Source of the DNA: Actinomycetota bacterium
Lineage (GTDB): Bacteria; Actinomycetota; Nitriliruptoria; Nitriliruptorales; JAHWKO01
Direction: 5' to 3'
Assembly (NCBI GenBank): GCA_019347675.1
Contig: JAHWKW010000002.1
Span: forward strand, 161,268 to 225,267
DNA length: 64,000 nucleotides
Numbering within the stretch: position 1 is the stretch's first letter; each line of letters starts with the position of its first letter. Made by a program: the position numbers and the translations under genes. Under the pieces are notes generated by a model. It did no database searches and was not told the origin of the DNA. It saw only the letters and a program-made list of their open reading frames with translations. Positions 8,780 through 16,361 of this stretch are shown here, piece by piece.

Positions 8780-9901
8780 TCACCGTCGCGACGCGACGGC
8801 CACCAGCAGATCGTCGAAGCGCGCGGCGATCTGCTCCCACGACCACCGGGCCTCGACCCAGGTCCGGGCGGCGCGGCCCATCCGCGAACGACGCTCCCGA
8901 TCATCGAGCAGGGTCGCGATCGCCCCTGCGACCGCGTCGGGGTCGCGACCGTCGACGGTGACGCCGGTCTGGCCGCCGCGGACGGTCTCGGCTGCCCCAC
9001 CCGACCGCCCCGCGACCACCGGGACACCAGCGGCTTGAGCCTCGAGATAGACGCTGCCCAGCCCCTCGACGTCGAGACCGAACCATCGGGTGCGGCACGG
9101 CATCGTGAACAGGTCGATCGCACCGTACGCAGCCGGCAGTCGCGGTCCCTGGATCTCACCGGCCACCACGACCTGCGGCATGCCCTGCACCCGGCGGCGC
9201 AGCCTCGACGCGAGCGGGCCGTCACCGACCAGCACCAGCCACGCATCGACGTGGCGACGGCGCACCGCCGGCCAAGCGTCGACGAGGACGTCTTGACCCT
9301 TGCGTCGCACCAACCGCGACACGCACCCCACCAGCGGCGCAGCGGCCGGCACACCCCACGCGTGTCTCAGGGCAGAACCGTCCACGTCCGGGTGGAACGT
9401 GTCGGTGTCCACACCTGGTGGGATCCGTGCCACGGTGACATCAGGCAGGTGCGGCCGCAGCCGAGTCTCGGTGTAGTCGCTGATCGTGGTGATCGCGGCC
9501 AAGGCGCGGGTCGCGCGTCTCACCAGGATCCCGAGGCCGACCGTGGCCAGGCCCGCTTCGTGGCCGTGTGTGAGGCCCACCACCGGGACGGCCGGGTCGC
9601 GCGACAGGGCCGGGCCCAGCTCCCCGAGGGGCCAGGTCGCCCCGAGCACGACCACGGCGGGGCGGTGGTCGCGTGCAACGGCCCGGACCAGATCCAGGGT
9701 GGACGGCGTCGGCAGGAGCGAACGGCTCGCCGCGCGCACGACCCGGTACGGCGCCGAGTCATCGAACCGCTCCGCGTTGGGGTGGTTTGGGCCGACGACC
9801 ACCGTCGCTTCGGGGCGGACCCGTCGGATCAGCTGATCAACGAAGCGTTGGATACCACCGACCTGTGGCGGAAGATCGTTGGTCAGCCACAGCACCCGCA
9901 C
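8780..9901 (-). CDS. GT4 family glycosyltransferase, PimB-like mannosyltransferase
   Basis: A 373-residue GT-B enzyme. The N-terminus VLWLTNDLPPQVGGIQRFV matches the acceptor-loop pattern of PimB/MgtA-type actinobacterial mannosyltransferases; the C-terminal donor half has VGCVSRLVRRKGQDVLVDAW, LVLVGDGPL, and the EX7E-type stretch EGLGSVYLEAQAAGVPVVAG. The GTG at 9901 is 11 bases after the SepH stop, so both are probably co-transcribed. By analogy it would transfer a hexose, perhaps mannose from GDP-mannose, to a phosphoinositide or glycolipid at the inner membrane face. Exact donor and acceptor are inference. Its 3-prime end converges on the EEP gene with only a few bases between. Confidence 0.85.
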   Translation of the reverse strand: MRVLWLTNDLPPQVGGIQRFVDQLIRRVRPEATVVVGPNHPNAERFDDSAPYRVVRAASRSLLPTPSTLDLVRAVARDHRPAVVVLGATWPLGELGPALSRDPAVPVVGLTHGHEAGLATVGLGILVRRATRALAAITTISDYTETRLRPHLPDVTVARIPPGVDTDTFHPDVDGSALRHAWGVPAAAPLVGCVSRLVRRKGQDVLVDAWPAVRRRHVDAWLVLVGDGPLASRLRRRVQGMPQVVVAGEIQGPRLPAAYGAIDLFTMPCRTRWFGLDVEGLGSVYLEAQAAGVPVVAGRSGGAAETVRGGQTGVTVDGRDPDAVAGAIATLLDDRERRSRMGRAARTWVEARWSWEQIAARFDDLLVAVASRR

Positions 9902-9912
9902 GTCAGGTGGTG

Positions 9913-11016
9913 CTACTTCCCTCGCGCCTTCCGGCTGGACGCCTCGCCCTTCGCGCCGGCCTTCGACGCCGCTTTGGCCCTGGAACTGTTGGCCGAACCC
10001 TTCGCGCCGGCCTTCGACGCCCCTTTGGCCTTGGAACTGGGGGCCGAACCCTTCCCGCCGGCCTTCGACGCCCCTTTGGCCCTGGAACTGGTGGCCGAAC
10101 CCTTCCCGCCGGCCTTCGACGCCCCTTTGGCCCTGGAACTGGGGGCCGAACCCTTCCCGCCGGCCTTCGACGCCGCTCTCCCGTTCGAGGGCTTCGCCGA
10201 CGCTTTCCCTGACGTCCGCGACGACCGGCTCGCCTTCCCCCGGGTCCGGGGGGCCGTCCAGCCGAGTTCGCGGGCGAACGGACTCGATGCGGTGAGCGTC
10301 CCGGCGTCGCGGTCCAGCCACCAGCTGGCGGTCCGGGTCCGGCCGCGCTGGCGGTAGCGGACGGAGACGGTCCAACGACCGTCGGCTCGGCGGCTGGCCG
10401 CCCAGCTCGTATCGTCTGCATCGATGTTGCGCTCGGCGAGGTTGCGGACGACCGCCTGCTCGAGAGGATCCCCGGACTCCCCCAGACGCGACCGTGTCAG
10501 ACGCCGGCTGTGGGCCTCGCGCAGAACCTGGTCGCGTTCCGCGACGATCGGGACCATCCACCGCTCCACCCAGGTGACATCGGTCCCGGCAGCCTTGGCC
10601 ACCGATGCGGGCGACCGCCCAGCCCGCAGCAGGGACTGGATCTCGGCCGGCGTGAGTTTGCTCTCGTGGACGGGCTGGTCCGGCGACGACGCGACGTCGG
10701 CCTCACGTCCGGCGTTCACCGTCTCGTCGCTGTCAGGCCCGGTCGCTGCCGGCTCTGCGGGTTCGTCCGCTGACGTCTCTTCTCGTGGCCGGCGGTCGAT
10801 CCGAGGCGTCGCGCCCGGCCGCGACGACCCAGCCGTCCGGGTCGGCTCCCCGTCGCCGGATCCGGCTCCCTGGCGCAACCGACGGATCTCCTCGACGGTG
10901 AGGAACAGGTCGGCGTCGACGACCAGCCGGTACCGGCCATGGTGAGCATCGGGACGCACGTCGAGGACGAGATGTTGGAGGTCCGCGGTGTAGCCGATGA
11001 GGTGAACCTCGATCAC
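9913..11016 (-). CDS. sepH: SepH (DUF3071) cell-division regulator with lysine-rich repeat tail
   Basis: A 367-residue protein. The N-terminal DUF3071 region includes VDADLFLTVEEIRRL, a helix-turn-helix-like segment (LTPAEIQSLLRAGRSPASVAKAAG then WVERWMVPIVAERDQVLREA) and RYRQRGRTRTASWWLD, all typical of SepH, which stimulates FtsZ assembly at septa in Streptomyces and Mycobacterium. The GTG at 11016 follows GGAGGC. The last roughly 110 residues are a Lys/Ala/Ser/Gly tail made of near-identical 17-residue repeats, like histone H1 or the mycobacterial HU tail. The tail is unlike the short tail of characterised SepH, so DNA or polyanion binding is a possible added property (inference). Confidence 0.85.
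   Translation of the reverse strand: MIEVHLIGYTADLQHLVLDVRPDAHHGRYRLVVDADLFLTVEEIRRLRQGAGSGDGEPTRTAGSSRPGATPRIDRRPREETSADEPAEPAATGPDSDETVNAGREADVASSPDQPVHESKLTPAEIQSLLRAGRSPASVAKAAGTDVTWVERWMVPIVAERDQVLREAHSRRLTRSRLGESGDPLEQAVVRNLAERNIDADDTSWAASRRADGRWTVSVRYRQRGRTRTASWWLDRDAGTLTASSPFARELGWTAPRTRGKASRSSRTSGKASAKPSNGRAASKAGGKGSAPSSRAKGASKAGGKGSATSSRAKGASKAGGKGSAPSSKAKGASKAGAKGSANSSRAKAASKAGAKGEASSRKARGK
9960..10163. repeat. four 51-bp tandem repeats inside sepH
   Basis: Four consecutive units start at 9960, 10011, 10062 and 10113 and a partial fifth at 10164; each begins CCTTCGACGCC or a close variant and is exactly 51 bp, that is 17 codons. Units differ by only a few bases, mostly at CTGTTGG/CTGGGGG/CTGGTGG. 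They encode ASKAGGKGSAPSSRAKG-like repeats in the C-terminal tail of SepH. The near identity at DNA level suggests recent expansion, so copy number may differ between strains. Confidence 0.95.
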
Positions 11017-11209
11017 GCTTGCCTCCGGACCCGCCCCACGCTCGGGCTCTGTCTCGTCGGGCCGCCGCAGCGGCGGACCCGACACCTCCATCGGGCGTCG
11101 GCCGACGCCCGCATCCTGCCCGCCGCGACGGAGCCGAGCAACTGTTTCCCGCGCCTGGAACCGGTTGTGCGACGGCGACCAAGGGTGTCACGGCGGACCG
11201 GTGCGGCTT

Positions 11210-12430
11210 TCAACCGGCCAGGGCGAGCAGCGGAGCGGTCCCGATCACGTCCGCCCGGAGCCGGCGGACACGGTCTGCGAGCTCCCGGTCGTCGGTGACG
11301 ACGACGACCGGCTCGTCGGCGGCCAGCGACTCGACCAGTTCGACGATGGCATCGTCGGCGGTCCCCCCTGCCGTGAAGCGCACCCGGACCAGACGCGACC
11401 GCGACGTAGGCGCGTTGACGCCCGGATCCCCGTCGAAGACGACCGTGCACCGCACCTTCAGGCGGGCGACCAACGACTCGAGCTGGGTGGTCAACCACAG
11501 CCGCTGCTGCTCGAGCTCCAGGTGGCCGCGGTGTTGCAGGGAGACGTTGTACCCGTCGACGACCACCCTGCGGCCGGGGACCAGCAGCGCCTGCGCAGCG
11601 TCGACCGTGCCCGGGGCGATACCGGCGGGCAACCGGCTGGGGCGCCCGGACGCGGCCGGGCGCGCCCCCGACCGGAGCGACGAGCGGTAGTCGGCGATCT
11701 CCTCGCTGGCGCGTCGTTCGAGGGCCTCGCGTGCGCGCCGGTGCCGCCGTCGGCGTTGGAGGCGTTCTTCCTCCCGCCGGCGCAGCTTCCGTAGCTCATC
11801 GCGGAGCTGGGCCACTTGCGCGTCGGCCTGACGGCGGACCCGTTCGACCGCCTGGTGGCGCTCCTCGGCCGCCGCGGTCAGACGACGCTGCAGCGCCTCG
11901 ATCGTCTCCTCGAGAGTGCGGACGTCGTCCTCGAGCTCCTGCACCCGCCCCTGTTCGACGCGCAGTCGCGCCTCGAGGCCTTCGGCGCGTCGGCGCGCAT
12001 CGTCCCGCTGCTCGCGGAACTCGCGGGCGCGCGTGCGGAGGCGTTGATGGCGGTCTGGGCTGCCGGCATCAGCACGTTGGGGGTGGCGCGGTTGCGGCGC
12101 GGCGACCTCCACCTCGCCGCGCAGGATCGCGAGCACGGTGCCGCCGTCGGGGTCGTCGTCGAGCCGTGCGAGCGTCCCATGCCACAGCGCGCCACCGGTC
12201 GACAGGAAGCGACACAGATCCCGCCGGGACCGCCCGGACGCCAACCTGCTCGCCGGCAGCGCCCGCAGTTGCGCCATCCGCGGTGTGACCACGTTGTCGT
12301 CGAGCTGGTGCAGCGCAGCGCGGACGCTACGCAACAGCACCGCCCACTCGTCGGCGGGGAGCCGCTCGAGCAATTCCTCGTCCGGTGCCGGCACCGCGTC
12401 CTCGAGCCGCTCGTGCCCACCGGTCGCCAC
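11210..12430 (-). CDS. NYN (PIN-like) domain protein with long coiled coil
   Basis: A 406-residue protein. The N-terminal 110 residues are helical, residues about 130-250 are a charged coiled coil (repeated ERHQAVERVRRQADAQVAQL-type heptads), and the C-terminal 150 form a NYN/YacP-like ribonuclease domain: VVVDGYNVS, CTVVFDGDPG, FTAGGTADDAIVELVE and VVVTDDRELADRVR supply the acidic metal-binding residues. Actinobacterial proteins of this architecture are annotated as NYN RNA-binding/nuclease proteins. The GTG start is two bases after the stop of the upstream 131-residue gene, implying one transcript. Cytoplasmic RNA processing is the likely role, inferred from the fold. Confidence 0.85.
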   Translation of the reverse strand: MATGGHERLEDAVPAPDEELLERLPADEWAVLLRSVRAALHQLDDNVVTPRMAQLRALPASRLASGRSRRDLCRFLSTGGALWHGTLARLDDDPDGGTVLAILRGEVEVAAPQPRHPQRADAGSPDRHQRLRTRAREFREQRDDARRRAEGLEARLRVEQGRVQELEDDVRTLEETIEALQRRLTAAAEERHQAVERVRRQADAQVAQLRDELRKLRRREEERLQRRRRHRRAREALERRASEEIADYRSSLRSGARPAASGRPSRLPAGIAPGTVDAAQALLVPGRRVVVDGYNVSLQHRGHLELEQQRLWLTTQLESLVARLKVRCTVVFDGDPGVNAPTSRSRLVRVRFTAGGTADDAIVELVESLAADEPVVVVTDDRELADRVRRLRADVIGTAPLLALAG

Positions 12431-12432
12431 GC

Positions 12433-12828
12433 TCAGTTGGTGGAGATGACCACGCCCAGCTTCTGGAGCCGCTCCAGGAAGTCGGTCGGCTCCTCACCCT
12501 CGAGCGCAGCGATCGCGTCGATGTCGTCGTCACGGACGAACAGCAGATGCTCGGAAGTGCCCCGGCGGGTCTGGATGTAGGTGAGGTACTCCACCGCAGG
12601 TTCGATGCCGTCGGACGCGTCCCGCAGTCGTTCGACGTCGATGGCGTACCCACCCTTGCCGCGATCACGCACGGTGCCGGATCGAGGCCGGTCGCCGCTC
12701 TCCACGACGCCGTCGGGGCCCAGCGCCAATCGGCGCCGCCGCGCGGTCCTCGCCCAGATCGTCGCCGCTGCGCTCGCCACGACAGCGGTGACCGCACCGA
12801 TGCGGATGGCCAGGTCACGACGGTCCAT
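12433..12828 (-). CDS. small single-pass membrane protein, unknown
   Basis: A 131-residue protein with an N-terminal hydrophobic segment (LAIRIGAVTAVVASAAATIWA, split by few polar residues) followed by basic residues, which would leave the remaining 105 residues in the cytoplasm. The soluble part contains DGIEPAVEYLTYIQTRRGTSEHLLFVRDDD and ends LERLQKLGVVISTN. I do not recognise the family. It precedes the NYN protein by two bases and follows the zinc-ribbon gene by about 40 bases, so it is likely part of the same leftward operon. The ATG at 12828 has no strong ribosome site. Confidence 0.65.
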   Translation of the reverse strand: MDRRDLAIRIGAVTAVVASAAATIWARTARRRRLALGPDGVVESGDRPRSGTVRDRGKGGYAIDVERLRDASDGIEPAVEYLTYIQTRRGTSEHLLFVRDDDIDAIAALEGEEPTDFLERLQKLGVVISTN

Positions 12829-12869
12829 GCTGGCGACCGTACACGCCGCCGTCGCCAGCAACACGGTCT

Positions 12870-13127
12870 TCAGTGCTCGGTTCCGACCGCCCGGGCCGGA
12901 GCAGCCTCGACCACGACGGCGTCGTCGCGGCCGCACCAGCGACAGGTCACCGACTCCACACGACGGTCGAGAATCTCCTCCTCCTCGACCCGGCGGACAC
13001 CGCCCAGGTCGAAGTGGTGGAAACGGCGGGTGCGGGCAGTCTCGACCACGTCGAAACGGGTGACGTTCCCGCACGACGCGCACCGGAACCGGTGCTCCGC
13101 ATCCAGGCCCCACGCCAGGTCGCTCAC
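12870..13127 (-). CDS. small zinc-ribbon protein
   Basis: An 85-residue protein with two CxxC pairs, FRCASCGN and VTCRWCGRDD, spaced about 40 residues apart, forming a probable zinc ribbon. Between them is an acidic and aromatic stretch (HHFDLGGVRRVEEEEILDRRVESV). The GTG at 13127 is preceded by GAGGTGAT, which overlaps the stop region of the DUF309 gene, so translation is likely coupled. No catalytic motif is seen; such proteins may bind RNA polymerase or ribosomal partners, but that is speculation. Confidence 0.7.
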   Translation of the reverse strand: MSDLAWGLDAEHRFRCASCGNVTRFDVVETARTRRFHHFDLGGVRRVEEEEILDRRVESVTCRWCGRDDAVVVEAAPARAVGTEH

Positions 13128-13134
13128 CGCAGCA

Positions 13135-13668
13135 TCACCTCGATCGGACCGAGCCGAACCAGGGTCCGGCGTCCATGGCGGGGAACTCCAGGTAACCGAT
13201 CTCGAAGATCTCGCCGGTCTCGGCGACCACGTCGGCTGCTCCCTCCGCGAAGACGCGGAGCTGCTCGACGTCGATCCCGTTGTAGACGTCGGGGTACCCG
13301 GCCAGCTTCTCGGCGGCCTTGCGGAACAGCGCCACCGACCCGGGGACGTTGCCACGCTGATGGTGACAGCAGCCCACCGCGACCTGGATCACACCCTGCC
13401 AGAACAGCCGGTCCGTATCCGGGGCGGCGTTCCAGACGTCCTCCAGCACCTCATGCGCCTCGAAGAAGCGCTCCTCGTCCCACAGCTCGACCGCTTTGGC
13501 GAGTGCGTCCTCGATGTCGTCCGACGCGAAGTCCTCGACGGTCTCGGCCGGTTCGGCACCGCGAGGCAGCGGCCGGCCGAGCCGGTCGCGCGGGCGGGCG
13601 TTGGCGGGGCGGCCCTTCTCGTCGCGGTCCCGCTCGTAGCGGCGGACCTGGCGTCGTTGGTCGCTCAC
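13135..13668 (-). CDS. DUF309 domain-containing protein
   Basis: A 177-residue protein with the hallmark DUF309 segment RFFEAHEVLEDVWNAAP at about residues 67-83 and FWQGVIQVAVGCCHHQRGN after it. The fold is all-helical; no biochemical function is established for the family. The basic first 40 residues (RRYERDRDEKGRPANARPRDRLGRPLPRG) are typical of actinobacterial members. The GTG at 13668 follows AGGGGAA. The gene is divergent from fpg over only 58 bp and heads a run of four leftward genes. Confidence 0.85.
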   Translation of the reverse strand: MSDQRRQVRRYERDRDEKGRPANARPRDRLGRPLPRGAEPAETVEDFASDDIEDALAKAVELWDEERFFEAHEVLEDVWNAAPDTDRLFWQGVIQVAVGCCHHQRGNVPGSVALFRKAAEKLAGYPDVYNGIDVEQLRVFAEGAADVVAETGEIFEIGYLEFPAMDAGPWFGSVRSR

Positions 13669-13726
13669 GGTTCCCCTGGGTCGTCTCCCCGCAGGGTACC
13701 GACCGCACCGGGATACCCTCCGCTGC

Positions 13727-14518
13727 ATGCCTGAGCTGCCCGAGGTCGAGTCCGTCCGACGACAGTTGGCCCCCGAGCTGACGGGGCGCCAGGTCGTTGG
13801 CGTCGACCACGTGCCGCAGCGACGTTTCGTGAACCTGGATCGGCTGGCGGGACACATGGTCCTGGGTGTTCGCCGCCGCGGGAAGTTCCTGCTGTGCCCG
13901 CTCGACGATGGCCTGGAGCTCGTGGCGAACCTCGGCATGACAGGATCCCTGCACTTCGGACCGGCGGACGACTACGCCCGAGCCCAGCTCCTCCTCGACG
14001 ACGGGCGCCAGCTCAACTACCGCGACCCGCGACGGTTCGGTCGCCTCGCGGTCGTGCCAGCGGGCGACTACACGTCGATCCCCACCCTGGCGATGCTTGG
14101 TCCCGAACCACTCACCGATGAGTTCCACCCCGACGGTTTCGCACGCGCGCTGGCGGCCACGACCGCCCCGGTGAAAGCGGTCCTCCTCGGCCAACGCGCA
14201 GTGGCCGGAGTGGGGAACATCTACGCCGACGAGGCGCTCTGGCGGGCCAAGATCCACCCGGCGAGCCGGCGCGTGGGGTGGCGCCGCGCCCTGATGCTGC
14301 ACTCCGCGATCCGCGAGGTCCTATCCGAGTCGATCGAGCGGGAGGGCACCACCTTCCGCGACTACCGGATGGTCAACGGCGAGAGCGGACGCAACGCCGA
14401 CTTCCTGCAGGTCTACGGACACGCGGGCAGGGCCTGCCAGCGGTGCGGGACCGAGCTGCGCCGCATCGTCGTGGCCCAGCGCGGCACGACCTACTGCGCG
14501 ACGTGCCAGCGGCCGTGA
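13727..14518 (+). CDS. mutM: formamidopyrimidine-DNA glycosylase
   Basis: A 263-residue base-excision repair enzyme that removes oxidised purines such as 8-oxoguanine and nicks the abasic site. The catalytic N-terminus PELPEVESVRRQL (Pro2 nucleophile, Glu3) is intact, the H2TH region contains GVGNIYADEALW, and the C-terminal zinc finger has Cys237, Cys240, Cys257 and Cys260. A conserved lysine needed for catalysis is present in the GKFLL segment near residue 48. Length matches the family. It stands alone, between DUF309 (divergent) and the DUF3152 gene (convergent). Confidence 0.95.
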   Translation: MPELPEVESVRRQLAPELTGRQVVGVDHVPQRRFVNLDRLAGHMVLGVRRRGKFLLCPLDDGLELVANLGMTGSLHFGPADDYARAQLLLDDGRQLNYRDPRRFGRLAVVPAGDYTSIPTLAMLGPEPLTDEFHPDGFARALAATTAPVKAVLLGQRAVAGVGNIYADEALWRAKIHPASRRVGWRRALMLHSAIREVLSESIEREGTTFRDYRMVNGESGRNADFLQVYGHAGRACQRCGTELRRIVVAQRGTTYCATCQRP

Positions 14519-14528
14519 CGCGACGACC

Positions 14529-15323
14529 TCACGGCGGTGTCGGTCGGTGGTCATCCGCGTGGTGGTCGGGTCCGGGTGCCAGCGGTTCCGCACGGCGCGC
14601 CGCCAACTCCACCTCCCACTGAAGTGGCCACGCGTTGGGCAGGCAGCCGTTCAGTTCGGTGCTCTGCTGCGCCATCACGGCCGCGGGCGCACCCGGCCGT
14701 GGGCACTGCGGCTCCGCCGGATGATGCAGGTGCACGAGGTGGCCGACCTCGTGGTTGATCAGCATCATCCGGTAGGTCTCCAGGTCCCCGGTCCACTCCG
14801 GCGTGGCGGTCCGCCAGCGGTCGGCGTTCAACGCCACCACCGGGCCGTTCTGGCACGAGTACAGACCCCGTGTCCGGTACGGGTGGCACATGGCGTCGAC
14901 CTGGTGACCTTCAGCGAGGACGATCAGGTAGGGGGCGGCGTCGTCGCGAACGAACCGCAATCCAGCGCGCTGCCAGCCCCTCGGGTCGGACAGGGTGGCG
15001 TCGACCACCGCGGCGAACCCCGCGGTCGCGGCGTCGTCGGTGCGCCGCTCGACCGCGTATCGGATCTCGATCTCGTCGAGGTCGTCAGCGCGTGGGGTGA
15101 CCGGCTGCGCGGTCACGATCAGCGACGGGGCGGCCATGCCCCACGAGGGCTCGCCGATCGATCCGGGCGGCGCCCGCGCCGGGGCGGTCGATGAGCGGCG
15201 AACCGATGGGGGATCGGCTGGCGATGCTGCACCCGGTGAGCAGGCCACGAGCGCGATCTGTGCGGCCAGCACCGCCATTGCCACCAAGGCGTTACGGGCA
15301 GGCACGTCTCGCTGGATCCTCAC
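14529..15323 (-). CDS. DUF3152 zinc-metalloprotease-like lipoprotein
   Basis: A 264-residue secreted protein. A signal sequence ends in a lipobox (LVAC, Cys28), so it is probably a lipoprotein on the outer face of the membrane. The C-terminal DUF3152 domain contains the zinc-binding helix NHEVGHLVHLHHP, an HExxHxxxxxH metzincin-type motif, and two nearby cysteine-containing stretches (CHPYRTRGLYSC) that may form a disulfide. The family is common in actinobacteria and predicted to be peptidases, with no characterised substrate that I know of. The GTG at 15323 gives a short basic n-region. Confidence 0.82.
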   Translation of the reverse strand: MRIQRDVPARNALVAMAVLAAQIALVACSPGAASPADPPSVRRSSTAPARAPPGSIGEPSWGMAAPSLIVTAQPVTPRADDLDEIEIRYAVERRTDDAATAGFAAVVDATLSDPRGWQRAGLRFVRDDAAPYLIVLAEGHQVDAMCHPYRTRGLYSCQNGPVVALNADRWRTATPEWTGDLETYRMMLINHEVGHLVHLHHPAEPQCPRPGAPAAVMAQQSTELNGCLPNAWPLQWEVELAARRAEPLAPGPDHHADDHRPTPP

Positions 15324-15533
15324 TCGGTCGCGTGGTGACTCTCAGTAGCTTTTTCCTCACAGGCTGCACACCCGGACTGTGCGTTCAGCGCACGCATAAT
15401 GCGGTGGACGCACGCTGACGCCGCCGACCGCCGGTGGATGAACGAACGACAGGAACACACACTGCCCGGTCCCCGTTTTGATGGATGCGTGCCCCAGACG
15501 TACGCCCGCGCGGCATCGGGGTTCCGAAAGACG

Positions 15534-15553
15534 GTTTCACACTGTTTCACACT
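15534..15553 (+). promoter_or_regulatory. two tandem copies of a 10-bp motif in the whiB leader
   Basis: The decamer GTTTCACACT occurs twice head to tail (15534-15543 and 15544-15553), ending one base before the region that holds the whiB ribosome site. One helical turn separates the copies, as in sites for dimeric or cooperatively binding regulators. A possible -10 element CATAAT lies further upstream at 15395-15400. Whether this is an operator is inference. Confidence 0.4.
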
Positions 15554-15568
15554 AGGGAAGGTTGCCAG

Positions 15569-15877
15569 TTGTCGTCCACGCAAGCACTCGCCCGTCAACT
15601 CCGTACCGGCGAGGGGTGGGAGGAGGAAGCGGCATGCAACGGCGCCGAGGTCGAACTGTTCTTCTCCGTCGAGGAGGAGGATCAGAAGCAGGCGCTTGAG
15701 TACTGCGGCCGTTGTCAGGTACGCCAGGAGTGCCTCGAGTACGCCATCCGCAACCGTGAGATGTACGGCATCTGGGGAGGCATGCTCGAATCTGATCGCC
15801 GCACCCTGATCCGAGACCTTCGCCGCCGGGAACGCGAGGCCCGCGAGCGCCGCAAGCGCGCCAGCGACGCCGCCTGA
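15569..15877 (+). CDS. WhiB-family iron-sulfur transcriptional regulator
   Basis: A 102-residue WhiB-like protein that would bind a [4Fe-4S] cluster and the primary sigma factor. Four cysteines are in the canonical arrangement: Cys23, then Cys46-x2-Cys49-x5-Cys55 (YCGRCQVRQEC), followed by the GIWGG turn at 67-71 and a basic C-terminal tail (RRREREARERRKR) that contacts DNA. I chose the TTG at 15569 because GGGAAGG precedes it and the length then fits the family; a longer frame from 15485 lacks a ribosome site. Which WhiB subgroup it belongs to cannot be told by eye. Confidence 0.9.
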   Translation: MSSTQALARQLRTGEGWEEEAACNGAEVELFFSVEEEDQKQALEYCGRCQVRQECLEYAIRNREMYGIWGGMLESDRRTLIRDLRRREREARERRKRASDAA

Positions 15878-15904
15878 CCGTCCCTGCCCGCACCAGTAGG
15901 CGGC

Positions 15905-15923
15905 CCCGGGCCAGGAGCCCGGG
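15905..15923 (+). terminator. hairpin after whiB
   Basis: CCCGGGC, a five-base loop and GCCCGGG form a perfect 7-bp GC stem beginning 28 bases after the whiB stop. There is no T-run after it, as is common in GC-rich actinobacteria, so termination here is likely but not certain. Confidence 0.5.
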
Positions 15924-16204
15924 TCGTCACGCCTCTGGGAGCGTGACCGCCACCCGCGACCCTGCCTCGCCCGCAGCCACTGTGACGCCCCGGCTGCGAG
16001 GTCACGTCGTGCGGTCCGCGAACCGCAGGGCGGCATCTCGCAGGCACAGCGAGGGCCGGGCCTCCGTGACCTGATAGTGCCTGACCGCGAGTCTGATCGC
16101 AGTGCTCTCCGCAGGCCCGACCTCGCCGTGCCGTCCCTGCCGCATCAACGAACAGGAGACGGTGCACATGAACACGATGCCAGCCGGTCGCGTACTTCCT
16201 GTCG
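15924..16204. other. intergenic stretch after whiB, no gene recognised
   Basis: Most of this stretch shows no convincing coding pattern on either strand. Near its end a ribosome-site-like AGGAGA precedes an ATG at 16168 that would give only a 15-residue peptide ending at 16215. That peptide lies one frame away from the membrane-segment reading frame listed next. Confidence 0.5.
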
Positions 16205-16361
16205 GTGGTGCATCCTGACGCCGAGCGCCCCAACCGGCTGATCAACCTCGCCTACCTGGGCGGCGCGAGCCTGGCAATCGGGACCCTGGTGCTCGGTGTC
16301 GGGCTCCTGGCCGCCGCCTGGACGGCCCAAACGCGTCCCACCGGCTTGCGCTGTGGAGGAG
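16205..16361 (+). pseudogene. possible remnant of a small membrane protein
   Basis: Read from the GTG at 16205, the sequence gives HPDAERPNRLINLAYLGG followed by a convincing 20-residue hydrophobic segment (ASLAIGTLVLGVGLLAAAW), then runs into the convergent pirin gene. The only plausible start with a ribosome site (16168) is in a different frame, so a small deletion or insertion near 16200 seems to separate start from body. It could instead be a genuine short membrane protein beginning at the GTG. Low confidence. Confidence 0.3.

Noticed and set aside
9960..10175. Repeat array considered as CRISPR
   Set aside because: The 51-bp units are contiguous with no spacers, and they are in frame as 17-residue protein repeats of SepH.
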